The position numbers and the translations under genes were made by a program. Shown piece after piece: positions 1 through 15,200 of a DNA stretch of 62,000 bases. Within the stretch, counting starts at the first letter, position 1, and every line of letters begins with the position of its first letter. Origin of the DNA: Mesostigma viride (taxonomy: Eukaryota > Streptophyta > Mesostigmatophyceae > Mesostigmatales > Mesostigmataceae); the NCBI GenBank assembly GCA_009746045.1, contig RPFO01000103.1, positions 1,275,121 to 1,337,120 of the forward strand, read 5' to 3'. Below the pieces are notes generated by a model. The model saw only the letters and a program-made list of their open reading frames with translations. It did no database searches and was not told the origin of the DNA.

Positions 1-1536
<1,536 letters not shown>

Positions 1537-4500
1537 GTCAAGTGTGGGATCATCCCCAAGGCGGTGGAGCTGATGAAGGTCCCCCAGTTCAACACCCTGG
1601 TGGGTGGCGCCAACCGACCACGGCATGGCTGCCCACATCTGTAATATCAAAACCTGTTATCGACCACGTCTATTATTGCGAGCCTGTTATTGACCACATC
1701 TATAATAGCAAACCTGTTATCAACCACATCTATAATAGCAAAGCTTGTTAACGACCACATCTATAACAGCCAAACCTGTTATCAACCACATCTATAATAG
1801 CAAAGCCTGATATCGACCACATCTATAATGGCAAACCTGCTATCGACCACATCTATAATAGCAAACCTGCTATCGACCACATCTATAATAGCAAAACCTG
1901 TTATCAACCACAGCAATAATAGCAAACCTGTTATCGAGCACGTCTATGACGCCTGTCGTCAACCACAAATAGAAAAAGTCGGAACCTGCTTTTCTAGTAT
2001 AGCAACGATGCCACATTTCTAAAAATTGCCAGCCGCGTCTAAGGTGCTCCCTTGCAACCACATAGCACACAGCAGTCATAGTGTGTACTCATGGTTGGCT
2101 ACCGCCGTCACCGTTCGCCACTGGCACCGTGTCCCTGCGTTCCAGGTGCCCATTACGGTAGTTTTAATTTAGAAAGTTAATATCTACAGTAACTATATCA
2201 TATTGTGTCCATTACCTATTTTTTGTGTCTCGTGTGGCTTGCTGCTTAGAGTTTGAATATAGAGCAAGTGGGCTGTGACCAGGGTCTAGCTGAGACAACA
2301 ATTTTACCTCCCTTTCCTGCTCATGGGCCTCATGAGAGTAACCACAATGTCTGAAGGTTTAAGCTGACGCATGGACGCGTAACCTTTACTGTCATACCTT
2401 TGGCCGGAGGGTGGCTGCGCATCTGATCCTGTTCATGTTTGGACCTGGTCCCCCTTAATCCTTGTGCCTACGCTCCCCACCTATATATAGATCAGTCTGT
2501 TGTAAACGAGCCTGGCTCCTTCCTCTTCTGTCCAGGCGAGCTCTCTCTTTTGTGCCACCTCCATCCCCTCCTTCCCTCCTTGCCCCCTCCTCTTCTTCCA
2601 GTCATCTCCCTCTTCCCACCATCCTGAAACCCATTTTTCATCCTAAATCCCGTTCGCCTGCCCTTTGTTCCCTGGATCATCTCCCTGAGCTCTGCCGCCG
2701 CTACATTTGTCATTCACTCCCATTGCCAACGATGTTTCCTTATCCGTCATGTCGTGCTGTGTTCTCAACCCTTCTTACCCGCAGGTGGTGGGCCTCCTCT
2801 TCTACCAGCAAAAACTAATTCCTGACCACTCTCAACGCTTGTTCCTGGTCCTTGTGCCCCTGCTGTGCCCCTATCTCCCCTAACCTGCAGGTGATGGGCT
2901 TGTTCTATCAGCTGTCTCTGAGCGACCAGAACAAGTCGCTCTTCACCTTCACCGATGCCCTGCCCATGATCCTCAACGTAGGTGCCAGTTAAACAACAAT
3001 CAGCCAGTGATGGAAACACGTGTATTAGTATTATTGATGGCACTGTATTAGTATTAGTATTTCGAATGGCGCTGCCTGAATTTGGCTCATGTCACTGCTG
3101 TCATCCCTTTCGCCAGAGCTGTGTGGTCTTCCACGTGGGTGCCATTCCAGTATTTTGCTATTTTCTGGACTGATTTGTATTGGTTCTTTTTACTGCTTTT
3201 GTGTCTTAAGGGGTTCCTATCATCCTTGGCAACCCTGTTGTTCTAATAGATCAGACCTTCTGTTCTGCCTGGTTTCAGTCCTTATTATGGCTTTCATGCC
3301 TTGCGGGGTGTCCCCCGCTTCTTAGGCTGCTTGATGTTAAGTTGTTTGGTTCCTATGGTCCTGCTGGTGTGCTCTCTGGTGGGAATGCATGACCCTAAAC
3401 ACACTTGTCAAATAGCTACAGTAGTTTTACGTCTGCCATCTGAGTTTCTTTCGTTGTTGTCATGCTCTGGTTGATGCTCGTTAATTTTAGGGTTCAAAAG
3501 CTTGAGTTGAAATATGTGGTCACTCTATATGTGACAGATGCTGGTGACCACACACATGGATTGCCCATGGCTTACAAGGTCCCCGGCTCAATCTGTTCCT
3601 GTTTTCAAAATGGGTGGTCTCTACATCGGTGCCAATCATGGTGTGGTCACTCTATGGTGGTCACTCTACGGTGGTCCCTGTGTTGTGTGTGACAGATGCT
3701 GGTGGAGAACACAGACACCTACTCGCAGCCAGAGCTCATCGCGCTGGCGGTCAACCTGACCACCAACCCGCGCAACGCCGAGGTAACTTGTGGGGAGCGA
3801 TATCTAAAGGCATGTACGGGCATGATGGGGTCATGATGATGACTGTTGTGTTTCCCCTGGTCTGCAGTAGAAGCCTCAAACGGCTGGCCCTTTTCCTTCT
3901 TCAGGGATAACACCTGTCAGTCGCCCCTTTGCCGTGCTTTTGTTCCCAAAGACTGCCTTTCTGATGACTTGCCCCTGCCGCCCTGCCTTCAATATTCCCC
4001 GGGGCCCCCTCCCCGTCCTCCCTCCACATACCAAATCCCTTCCCCTCCCACATCGCCCTGTGCACCCCACACCCTGCCTTGTCTCCCCCGCCTTTTACCC
4101 ATCCAGCTATGCCTCACAACCCACCGCCTGGCTTGCATTGTTCCTCCCCCTGATCCCACATTCCTGCCAGGTCATCATCGAAGGCGAGGGCCTGGAGCTG
4201 CTGCTCAACCGCGCCATGCGGCTGCGCGACTCACTGGTGTTTAAGGTGAGGGCTGTTATCAGCAATGGGGAGGGCTTTTATTAATCATGGCAAGCATCGG
4301 AGGTTACCACTGGCTGGTGTTTAAGGTGAGGCCTGCTATCAGATATATTGAGGGCTTTTATTAAATAGTGATGGCAAGCAGGAGTACCCCACTCGCTGGT
4401 CTCTAGTTGAGGCACAGTGCTGCATAGACGCAAGCAATTTGCTGAATAGAAGAAAGCTGCGGTCCTGATTGAACAGTAGCTGGGGAGAGAAAGGGCTAGT

Positions 4501-6166
4501 GATGACCCACGCTGATATACAAACTAAGGGCATTGGTTGCTCACGGCAGGCAATATCGGGTGAGAGCAGCCACTGGCGAGGGTAAACCCTGGCGCTCTAG
4601 GTCAGGCAAAGCACTGTATGGAAGCAAACCATGATGCTTAATGAATAGCTGGCGGGGAGGGAAAGTGTTGGCGAAGGGAAGCCCTGGACCGTACGGATCT
4701 GCAGCATGCCTGGGGTATATACCACGTAAGCCTTTAGTTTACTATTTGTTGCTTGCTTTGACAATATACCACGGAAGCCTTTCGTTGACTATTTTTGTTG
4801 CTTGCTTCGACAATATTCTACGGAAGCCTTTCGTTTACTATTTGTTGCTTGCTTTGACAATAAACTAGGGAAGCCCTTGGAAGCCGTTCCCTGTGAAGGG
4901 AAGCCCCGGTTAGGACAAAGAGAGCATATTAACTGTCATTCAAGAGGAGGGGTGGGCTGGATTGGGCTGGACTGGGCTGAAATGGCTTGATAACCACTCC
5001 ATGTTGTATCGCCTGGGGGCCACAGCTTCTTTTTTCCGTGGGGTGGGCCTTTCTAACGAATCCAGCTGTCATCCTTGGCACGCAATTCATCCTATTTCTC
5101 TTCTTGCCAGGTCGTGCGCAACATCAGCCAGCATGAGGAGCTGAAGACGCGCTTTGAGCCGTGAGTGTTGTGTCGGTAGCGGTAGCCGCAGCATGCGAAC
5201 TCGCCACAATCCCTCTGGTTATCCCCCTGGAAGGTAGGGGCGGGCGTGGGTGGGGTGGGCTCGGCTGGGCTGGGCTGGGCTGGGCTGGGCTGGGCTGGGC
5301 TGGGCTGGGCTGGGCTGGGCTGGGCTGGGCTGGGCTGGGCTGGGCTGGGCTGGGCTGGGCTGGGCTGGGCTGGGCTGGGCTGGGCTGGGCTGGGCTGGGC
5401 TGGGCTGGGCTGCAGTGACGGCAGCATGCTTGGTTGGAAGAAGGAATGGGAAGGCGGAGGGGCTCCTTGTCATTACACTTGCATATGCTATTCTGCCTTT
5501 CATTGCAAGTTTCTAATGCATTATAACCAACACAATCCCTTCCTCACCTTTCCTCATGGGTCTTTCCCCCCTTCCCCATTTTTCAACTCCCAAACTGGTA
5601 ATCAGTTTTCACCCGCGTCCCTAGTTGATGGCACGGCATTGCTCGCAAGTAAGGCTTCTGTTCATGGCATCCTGTCGCAAGCTATCCATCTAACTAGCCA
5701 TCTGTGGCAAGGTAATCTTCCCTGTCACAAAATATATCCGTGATTTGGCTAGAAACCCACCATTTGGCCTGGAGACCCCCACCGCATGGCGCAGGTACAG
5801 TCACGACACGCTTCCCGTGGGGCGAGGGATCATTCGTATCACATCCCCTTGGCGCCACTGTTTGGCTTGCCACCCGTGCTGCGCGGCGCAGGTACATCCA
5901 CGACATGCTCGTGTTGCTGCGCGCGCCCGAGACAGACAGCGAGCTGTTGGTGAGTGGCACATCTCGGCGGATGGGCTTTGGGAATCTTTTTGTTAGTATA
6001 TCTCATATGGAGACGTGAGTTGTTGGTGACTGGCAGGCTGGTACGAATCATACTATTTGTCAGATGCCGTCAGATGCCCATAGTATCGTTCAAGGATTGG
6101 TGGCGCTATATGGTATTTCGGACAGCAAGCTGCTAGTGCTATTGTTTCGCAGATGGTTAAAAATGG

Positions 6167-6214
<48 letters not shown>

Positions 6215-9200
6215 CAGTAAGCCTAAACCTAAACATTTGGACAGAGAGCCTCTAGTATGTTGCATCTGTGGGAATTACTTTTATAACTCTTTGGCGCTAT
6301 TGTCTGGCAAATGAGCTTGGATGCAGTGAGTTGCTGGTGCCTATATTCGGCCGGCGCTAGTCATGGGAGAGTGCACTGGTTTGGTGCACGCGCGTTGGAT
6401 TGACGACTGAGACTCTTTGGTTCCTTTTGCTTTGGAAAGTGGGCTCAAGTGCTCTTTGGGCAGATAGCTGCTGGTATGTGGCAAGCTTGTGGGAAGAATA
6501 CCGCGCGCCGCATGCCCGTGTTGTTGTGTGACTAACTGACAGGCTATTCATTGTTGAACACTGAGCTACTGGTGAGTTGCACGCTTTATTGTTTAGACTC
6601 TTTGGTGCCTGTGCCTTGGTGAATGGTCTTTGGTAGCCTTTGATACCAAAGAAGGCCTTTACTTTGAAGCCCTTTACGTGTCAGCACGCTCGCTATGGTG
6701 AGAACGTTGATAAATACTTGAAGAATGCGCTGGGATTCAATGGTGCACACACACACACGATTGAAACTCGACATCCATGCGCCCTGTCACCGCCCCCTCC
6801 CCCCCCCCTCCCCCGGCCAGGTGGAGGTCCTGGGAACGCTGGGCAACCTGACGATGCCCGAGTTTGGCCTGGAGGAGCTGATCACTGAGTTTGACCTGCT
6901 TCGCTTCATGGGCGACCACCTCAACGGGGGCGTGGTGGAGGACGACATTGTGCTGGAGGTAAGGGGGGCTGCAATTAGGCTTATGGTGGTTTAAAATAGG
7001 TGGCATGTTTTGCTTCATGGGAAACGACCTCAATGGGGGCGTGGTGGAGGTTGACATGGGCTGGACGTGGGTGGGGGTGGGGTGGGGTGGGGTGGGGTGG
7101 GGTGGGGTGGGGTGGGGTGCGGTGGGGTGGGGTGGGTGGGGTGGGGTGGGGTGGGGTGGGGTGGGGGGTGGGGTGGGGTGGGGTGGGTGGGGTGGGGTGG
7201 GGTGGGGGGGGGGGGGGGGGGGGGGGGGGGGTGGGGTGGGGTGGGGTGGGGTGGAATTCGGGGTGACCCAGAGGACGACATGGGCTGGAGGTGGGGTGTG
7301 AGGTGAAGGGAACCGGGCGCCAGTGGGTACAGAAAAGGAAGGTTGGGGAGTTGGTAGTCCGTGGTGTTGGTTTGGGGGGGAGGGGGGATGCGGCATGATA
7401 CAAAAGTAGGTGGTACGGAGGGCCTGCCGCCCTTGACGGGGGATGGGTGGGATGGGTGGGAGGTATGTATTACAGGGTGTTGGGGGAATGGGGAGTGAAA
7501 ACCTGCGCCGGGTGACAATGGATGAGTCAAGTTGGGAATTGCGTAAAGTGCCGCATCGACGATTGCAATGAGGGGTGGCAAGAAATAGGGGAGGGTGGCA
7601 AGAAATAGGGGAGGGATGCATGTTGAATAGCGAAGGTTCAGGTTGAGGCTACACAAGGCTTAACGAGGTTAAACAAGTCATGGAGAGGATCATGAGGCTA
7701 AGCAAGGCACGGAGAGGTTCATGCGACGAATCATGCGACGAAACAAGACTTGAGTAAGTGTGTACAGAGACCAGTGAGGATCCATGCACGGAGCGTGTAC
7801 AAAATATCGTGTGTGCAACGTGTACGTACATGTGTGTGTATGTGTGTGTATGTGTGTGTGTGTGGTGAGGAGCATTGTTTTGGAGGTGAGCCAGTGGAGC
7901 ATGGCGGTACTATGTACATCTGACAGGGAGTGTGCATGACCATGACCACACTGTATGTTTTGGGTTGTGCAAGTCTATGTGGAGTTTGTGTCGGTGTTCC
8001 TTACTTGACTAGACCCAGAGGCCTGGCTTGACATCGTCGTCTGTCTGCATTACAGAGTGCCATCACTTGGCACCTTGTCGGTGCGGCACGCAAAACCCAT
8101 GCGCTGCCTTCTCCCATGCGCTGCCTTTTCCCAAATTAACTGCATGCTACTATCACTGTTACTACAGTGATTATTACTATCCTGGCACTTCAGGTGGTCA
8201 TATCCTTGCGACCTGGTCTGCAAAGGTCACCACTGCTTCCACCCATCTCTGCTGCGCTAACAGTGATGGATAATAAAGGCGCTGGCGTTGCTCTTTCTGT
8301 TGCCGTTGCCTTTCTTATCAATCCGTGCCCGTCAGGTGGTCATCTTCTGTTTCTGTTGCCGTTGCCTTTCTTATCAATCCGCGCCCGTCAGGTGGTCATC
8401 TTCTGCGGCACGCTCTGCAATGAGAACTTAGCCGCTATGATCGCTGAGGCTGGGATTGTGAGTCGTAATTACCTATAGTTAGCTATATGTTTCTGATGGC
8501 AGGCCGAGGCCGGGATTTTCAGTAACAGTTCCCTCTAGCTGTTAGCTATGTATATAGTTGTTAGCATACGACTAGAGATATATCTCTGGGGGCAGGTCGA
8601 GGCAGGGATTTTCAGTAACAGTTCCCTCTAGCTGTTAGCTATGTATATAGTTGTTAGCATACGACTAGAGATATATCTCTGGGGGCAGGCCGAGGCTGGG
8701 ATTTCGAGTGTATCGTTTGTGTGGGTCGATGTCCTCAAGGCAAGGCTTTGAGCCTTTGCGCCGACGACTGCCCATGATCTCGACACATCCCTTTCCTTAA
8801 TTATCACCACGTTTGTGCGCCTAGACATCCCTAGTACCACTCACAGGGCTCCTCTCCATGCACATGTCTGGTTCCTCCGCTCTCCGTTGCGCTTAGGACA
8901 TCAAACGTCTCAACTCCCTGTGATGCAGCCTTTTCGTTCCGAACGACCCCTGCTCAGACAAGCGGCCCTCGCCTTTAACCCCCGCTTTACCCACCCCCGC
9001 TCTACCCACCACCCGCGCCACCTTCTGCCGGCATTCCACACACGTACCATCGGCAGAGGAGATGACAAGGTGACACTTCTTGGAGTGGACGCTTAGCATT
9101 CCCTCGAGTTGTGTTGAACTTATCATCCCTCCCTGTCCATGCAACCACACACGCGTTTGCCAGAAGTGGAGAAAATGCCTCTCCTCATGCTGGAGACAAT

Positions 9201-12200
9201 GAAGCGAACTACCCTGTCTTACCCCCACCGCCTCCTCCCCCCCCCCAAGGCGCTACACTGTGGCTTCGCATGGCAATCCCACTTGGTTTTGTTGTGACAA
9301 TGTTGCACCCACCCCAACCCCAACCCCAACCCCACCCCACCCACCCCACCCACCCCACGGCACGCTTCCTCAGGTGGAGAAGATGTACCACCTGATGTCG
9401 GAGAAGAAGGAAGACGACGAGATGGTCCTCCAGATCACGTATGCGTTCAGCCGGTTCCTCATGTTCGAGGAGACGCGTGAGGTGCTGCTGCGCAAGACGC
9501 AGGTACAAGACCCATTGTGTATCAGCGGGTAGTTGTGTGCACATAGGGTGCTTTTCGCCGGTTCCTCATGTTCGAGGAGACGCGTGAGGTGCTGCTGCGC
9601 AAGACGCGGGAAAGTGTTGTCGCGTGTCATCCATGCAATTGATATGGTACTTGTATTACAGTAGTAAGCTATGATATGCTATTATAAGTAAGCTATTATA
9701 GTAGTAAGCTATGATATGGTACTTGTATTATAGTAGTAAGCTATGATATGCTATTATAAGTAAGCTATTATAGTAGTAAGCTATGATATGGTACTTGTAT
9801 TATAGTAGTCCTTGCAGTGCACACATACAGAGAAAATATGCTCGTAGCGTGCTCGTGGCCTTCAAGGAGGTGCGAGGTGTGCTAGTGCGCACGACGCATG
9901 CAAGTGGGTGCTAGATAAGGAGAGCATGTTTGTGAAAAGGTCATTTCAGTAGCGCATGGAGATGCTTGTGAGATAGTTGCTTTTCATTTAAGTAGCACGT
10001 ATATGCCTGTGATGTTCTATGTATGCTTGACAAAGCGACTATGAATGAAGCGCAGGCAGGCCTTCCGGGTGGCATGTGCACTGCACTCAGCTATTTTGCG
10101 CTGGGCATGTACCCGCAACAGGACACACGGCCGCGCTCCAGGGACAGCAGGCATGCCTATCACCCTGTAATATCATAGGTGCTGCTGCTGGAGGGACAGG
10201 CCTATAGCTGGGTCTAGCACGAGCCCGTTGTCATCGATGGTGTACATGTTCGTGTATTAGCGCACGGGCGGTATGCACGTTATGTCATGCTTTTCTGTAT
10301 TTCTGCACAGTGAAAGAAGCGGCCTTGGTACATATCCAAGATGGAGGCTATTCTGCTACTTCTGGCGTAGTGTCGGTTTTGGGCAATGTGGCCTGGATCC
10401 CCGAGGTCACCCTCGCACAGCATTGCGAATTGTGAAGTCACTTCAGTGCGTGCAACGGTGCGCAATGCATGCCGAAGGGAGGTGTCGCTCTATCAGGCCT
10501 CTGCATGCTGCCACACGCACAATGCATGGTAGTCCATGCGCGGAGGCTGTTGTTGTGGTAGATTCTCATTCACTGTCGTTTCGGAAGTATCGTTGTGCTG
10601 AATTTTCTTGTGTGTTGTTGGGACTATGGCTGTGGTGTTAGGCTGCCGATGCGGCTCCCCTCACTCTCAGCTGTTGCCGTTTGGTGCCTTCTCTCCGCTT
10701 GCTCTTTGGTAATATGCTGCGCTGATGCGGGTTCTTCCCACTTGCAATGCTTGCTGCCGCTGTCGCTGCCCCTGAACACACGACGCTCGCCGCTCGCCTC
10801 CCCCCTGCAGGTGGTTTACTACTTTGCGGACTTGCTGCAGGTGAGCCGAGTTTCTGCCAGGGCGATACCTCGGTACTTTTACGCCAAAAGCTGTCATGCA
10901 TAGTAAACTAGTGCCTCGTGGGCACTCTTGAAAGTTCTATATTCGTCACAGTGACGTCATAGTGACTGAATTGCGCGGCGCATTCTCTAGGCCGTGGCGG
11001 AGCGAGTACGTGTGTGGGTTTGGTTGAAATGTAACATGATCGAATAGCGAAAACTTGCTTGATTTCGCATGATCCTCTTGCCGTACCGTAATCCATGGTG
11101 TGCTCTGTTGCCTCAGCATGATCCTCTTGCCGTACCGTAATCCATGGTGTGCTCTGTTGCCTCAGCATGATCCTCTTGCCGTACCGTAATCCATGGTGTG
11201 CTCTGTTGCCTCAGCTTACCGTAACCGCGTTAACCTTACGGAGTTATTATGTTTGCTTATTGCTAGTCCTATGTATGTTTGCTTATTGGCAGTCCTCTAG
11301 GACCTGCGGCTTCCATGGGGGCATGCGAGTGATAGAATGAAACACTTCCGCGTTGGATTGTCTGCTTCCTGCTTCCGATGTTTCAGTTTCTCAGTATACT
11401 AGGCAAGTTAATGCTGGTTCTCTCATCGACGCTAGTATTTTATCAAAACTAGCAATACGCATCCTTTCACGTAGAAAGACCAAAATCTGCTTGGCGAGGC
11501 ACGAGAAAGGAACAACCTAGCCGCGCGTGGGACTGGCAAGTATTTCATCATTGTTGTTATGGTAGCATGCTGATGTAAATCATCATTGTTATTATGGTAG
11601 CATGCTGATGTAAATCATCATTGTTATTATGGTAGCATGCTGATGTAAATCATCATTGTTATTATGGTAGCATGCTGATGTAAATCATCATTGTTATTAT
11701 GGTAGCATGCTGATGTAAATCATCATTGCTATTATGGTAGCATGCTGATGTAAATCTCGATAACATGCTGAAGTAATTCTCGATAACCTGAGGTGTGCAA
11801 GATTTCTTGGGATTTTTGCTTGCGCCATTGCTACAAATACCTTGGAAAATGCCTATCTAAATGTTGTTTTGGGGGAGGGACCGCAGGACAGGAACCCCGT
11901 GGTGCGCAAGAATAGTCAAAACGTATATAGTACTCAAATTGTAGTTGGTATTAAATGTCAAGATGGTGCTTCTGCTGATCCTCAGGACAAGAACCCCGAC
12001 GAGACGCACAAGATGGCTTTGTAAGTTTTAGAACTACCATTACAATTACAATTACAATTAACTCATATCAAGTCTGGTCAAGTGATGCATCTCTTCTGTG
12101 GGGCACGGACCGCAGGACAAGAACCCCGAGGTGCGCAAGATCGCCGACCGGGCGCTCGACTTCATCATCGAACTGGACGACGAATGGGCACTCACAATCC

Positions 12201-15200
12201 GCAAGCTCAAGTACGAGCTGTACAACCAGGAGTGGCTGGAGGCCATCGATGTGAGTTTTCTGATCGGCCGATGTTGGCCTTAGCGTCATCAGGTTGGGAA
12301 TTTATATTAGCTGATGTTTGTTTTATTGTCAGCAGGGTGGGTTTAATCATCCGATGTTGGGTTAAGGGACAAGACGTGCTTGATAAAACCAAGTGTTTAC
12401 TACACTTTTGTTTAGTCCCAAACCCTCCCCCCCCTCCTTCGGCTCCCCTTCTCCTGGTGCCCCTTCCCTCCTTCCTTCCTTGGTCCGGGGCCCTCCCTCT
12501 TCTGCCTCCCTCCCGTGAGCTGCTCCTATCCTGATTGTAACATAATGCACCTCGTATCCCTTCTTCTTGGGTATCGGTCAGTATGGAAGGTGCCTTGAGT
12601 GTCAAGCAAGGTGCCTTGAGTGTCAAGCAAGGTGCCTTACGTGTCAAGCAAGGTGCCGAATATCAAGCAAGGTGCCTTGAGCGTCAAGCAGGGTGCCGAG
12701 GTCAAGTAGTGCACCGAGTGTCAAGCAGTGCACCAAGGGTCAAGCAGTCTACCCCACGGTTCTATCAGCTGAGGCACGAGATGGATCAATCGATGTGTCA
12801 GTACTTACCTGGGCTCATTCTTCTCCGTGCCTTCTCCAACGCCATCTATGGATTGTTCTGCTTCGTTCCACATGCACCGCCGCAAGCACATCAGGGTTTT
12901 CGCGTCATAGGGTGGAACAAGTTGTATCTCAACCGATGAACCCTCTTTGAGATGTATCAATAACAACAATAGGCCCATATCAGGACAACGGATGGAACAA
13001 GTTGTATCTCAACCGATGAACCCTCTTTGAGATGTATCAATAACAACAATAGGCCCATATCAGGACATAGGGTGGAACAAGTTGTATCTCAACCGATGAA
13101 CCCTCTTTGAGATGTATCAATAACAACAATAGGCCCATATCAGGACATAGGGTGGAACAAGTTGTATCTCAACCGATGAACCCTCTTTGAGATGTATCAA
13201 TAACAACAATAGGCCCATATCAGGACATAGGGTGGAACAAGTTGTATCTCAACTGATGAACCCTCTTTGAGATGTATCAATAACAACAATAGGCCCATAT
13301 CAGGACATAGGGTGGAACAAGTTGTATCTCAACCGATGAACCCTCTTTGAGATGAATCAATAACAACAATAGGCCCATATCAGGACATAGGGTGGAACAA
13401 GTTGTATCTCAACGGATGAACCCTCTTTGAGATGAATCAATATCAACAATAGGCCCATATCAGGACAACGGATGGAAAGCGCTGACAAAAGAAATGGTGG
13501 TAACCACGAATCCGCATCCGCATGCACCCACACCCACTACCAGGCGAACGGCGGGCATGACGACTCCCCTGGCTTCGCTTCACTTGGTTTCGTTGTTAAT
13601 TAATGAATGTATGTATCCACATGCACAAACACACGGACTCACACACCCTGTCAGGCGGACGGCGGCCACAATGACTACGCGGAGGGCGAGGTGATGAGCG
13701 ACGAGAGCTACAGCCCGGACAACACGGGTATGCGCTTCCACGGCGAGCGCATCAGCTACAACTCGGTCGGGGGGCAGAGGTGAGTGGCCACCTAATGACA
13801 CAACCTGGGGGGCCAGAGGTGGGTTGGTGAGCTACAACTCGGTCGGGGGACAGACGTGGGTAGCCGTGTAGCTATCACAATCTTTGAGGGCAGAGATGAT
13901 TTAGTATACTACAACATGGTCGAGGGGGTAAAGGTGGATTTACCCATGCTGGGGGCCCAGACATTGGCAGAGATGTTCGCCTCAAACCGCCTTGCCTTCT
14001 TGCGCAAATACTACTAGTTAATTAACAAGCTATTTGAGAAAATGACTGTATAGGGTTCCTTGAACAGGGTTTCCTTAAAGGTTTTTGCACTCGGCCACGT
14101 GTGGCGTTTTCAACTTCCGGAACAACTGCTGACTCGGCCACCGTGTGGCTTTTAGCCAATAAAACTTGGGCCCGGCACGGCCACGTGTGGCGTGGCACCC
14201 AAGGGGCTTTCGTCTAACTCTCCTTGGTGCAGCGACGTGATTCTCCGGCGCAGAAACTACAAGTAGACCGGCGTGGCGCTACAGGGCCAATATTACAGCG
14301 AGTGAGTGTTATTCGGCCCCTGCTCAGCTAGTGCTCAGTGCCGACAGATCACTGCGGAGTGCGGAGTGGCCTTCAGCGCCACCTGCTGGAGTTGTTGTTG
14401 TTGTCGGTTGTTGTTCTAGACTCAAGAGGGCGGAATGGTGGCAGAGGAGTGTTCTGACACAGCCAATCGTGGCGTCAGCTGTAGTAGGGTCGACTTATAT
14501 GCACGGCCACTCTGTGGCGAACGGAAACGAGAAAGTATAACAGCACCGCCAAATTGTGGCGTATGGACCCCCTTGCCAAAGGGTGTTGTACCGCCACAAA
14601 TCACCAAATTTGGTGCCACACCGCCACAATTGGCGGCAAAACGCCACTAAAAAAAACTGTCCTTGAAGTTTCGTTGGAGAACACAGTTTATCGTTGGCAG
14701 GATCTCTTCCACCCACCCTCAGACAGACCTTTTCATGGGAGGGCTGTTCTTGGGTTGTCAGCTTGCATCAGTTTCGGGCAGACACAGCCCATGTCCAATG
14801 TACAGAGCACCACCATCCCACCATGTAAAGATAATCCTGACAAAGTTACCCTGCTTGAGTACGACTGCTGTAATGCACTGCTACACTTGTTTGATTGCTG
14901 GCCTAATGATGGCCTCAGCGGATCGGGCCTTGAGTCTTTCAAGGGTAAGGCATGAAAGATCCTATTGGGCCCCTCGCTGGGTTTTTTGGAGGGTAACTAT
15001 CATGCCAATAGTCAATTAACTATCATGCCAAGATGCTGCGCCCTTTGAGTAACCTCTTGGTCTTTCTTTCCATCCTTGCCTGTCTTTCTTCATAGTGCCC
15101 TTTTCCCCTTTTGCTATGAAATCCCCTCGTTGCTCCGCGCTTGACGTCTCCCCTGTTGCGAAATTACGCACTGCCGTGTTTTTCGTTTTCATTGTGTTGC

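Noticed and set aside
6737-7656. Proline/histidine-rich minus-strand frames
   Set aside because: They come from the GGGGT tract and overlap the true KAP exon at 6821-6958 on the other strand.
12911-13478. Possible CRISPR-like array
   Set aside because: The 80-bp units are contiguous and nearly identical, with no variable spacers, in a eukaryotic intron.
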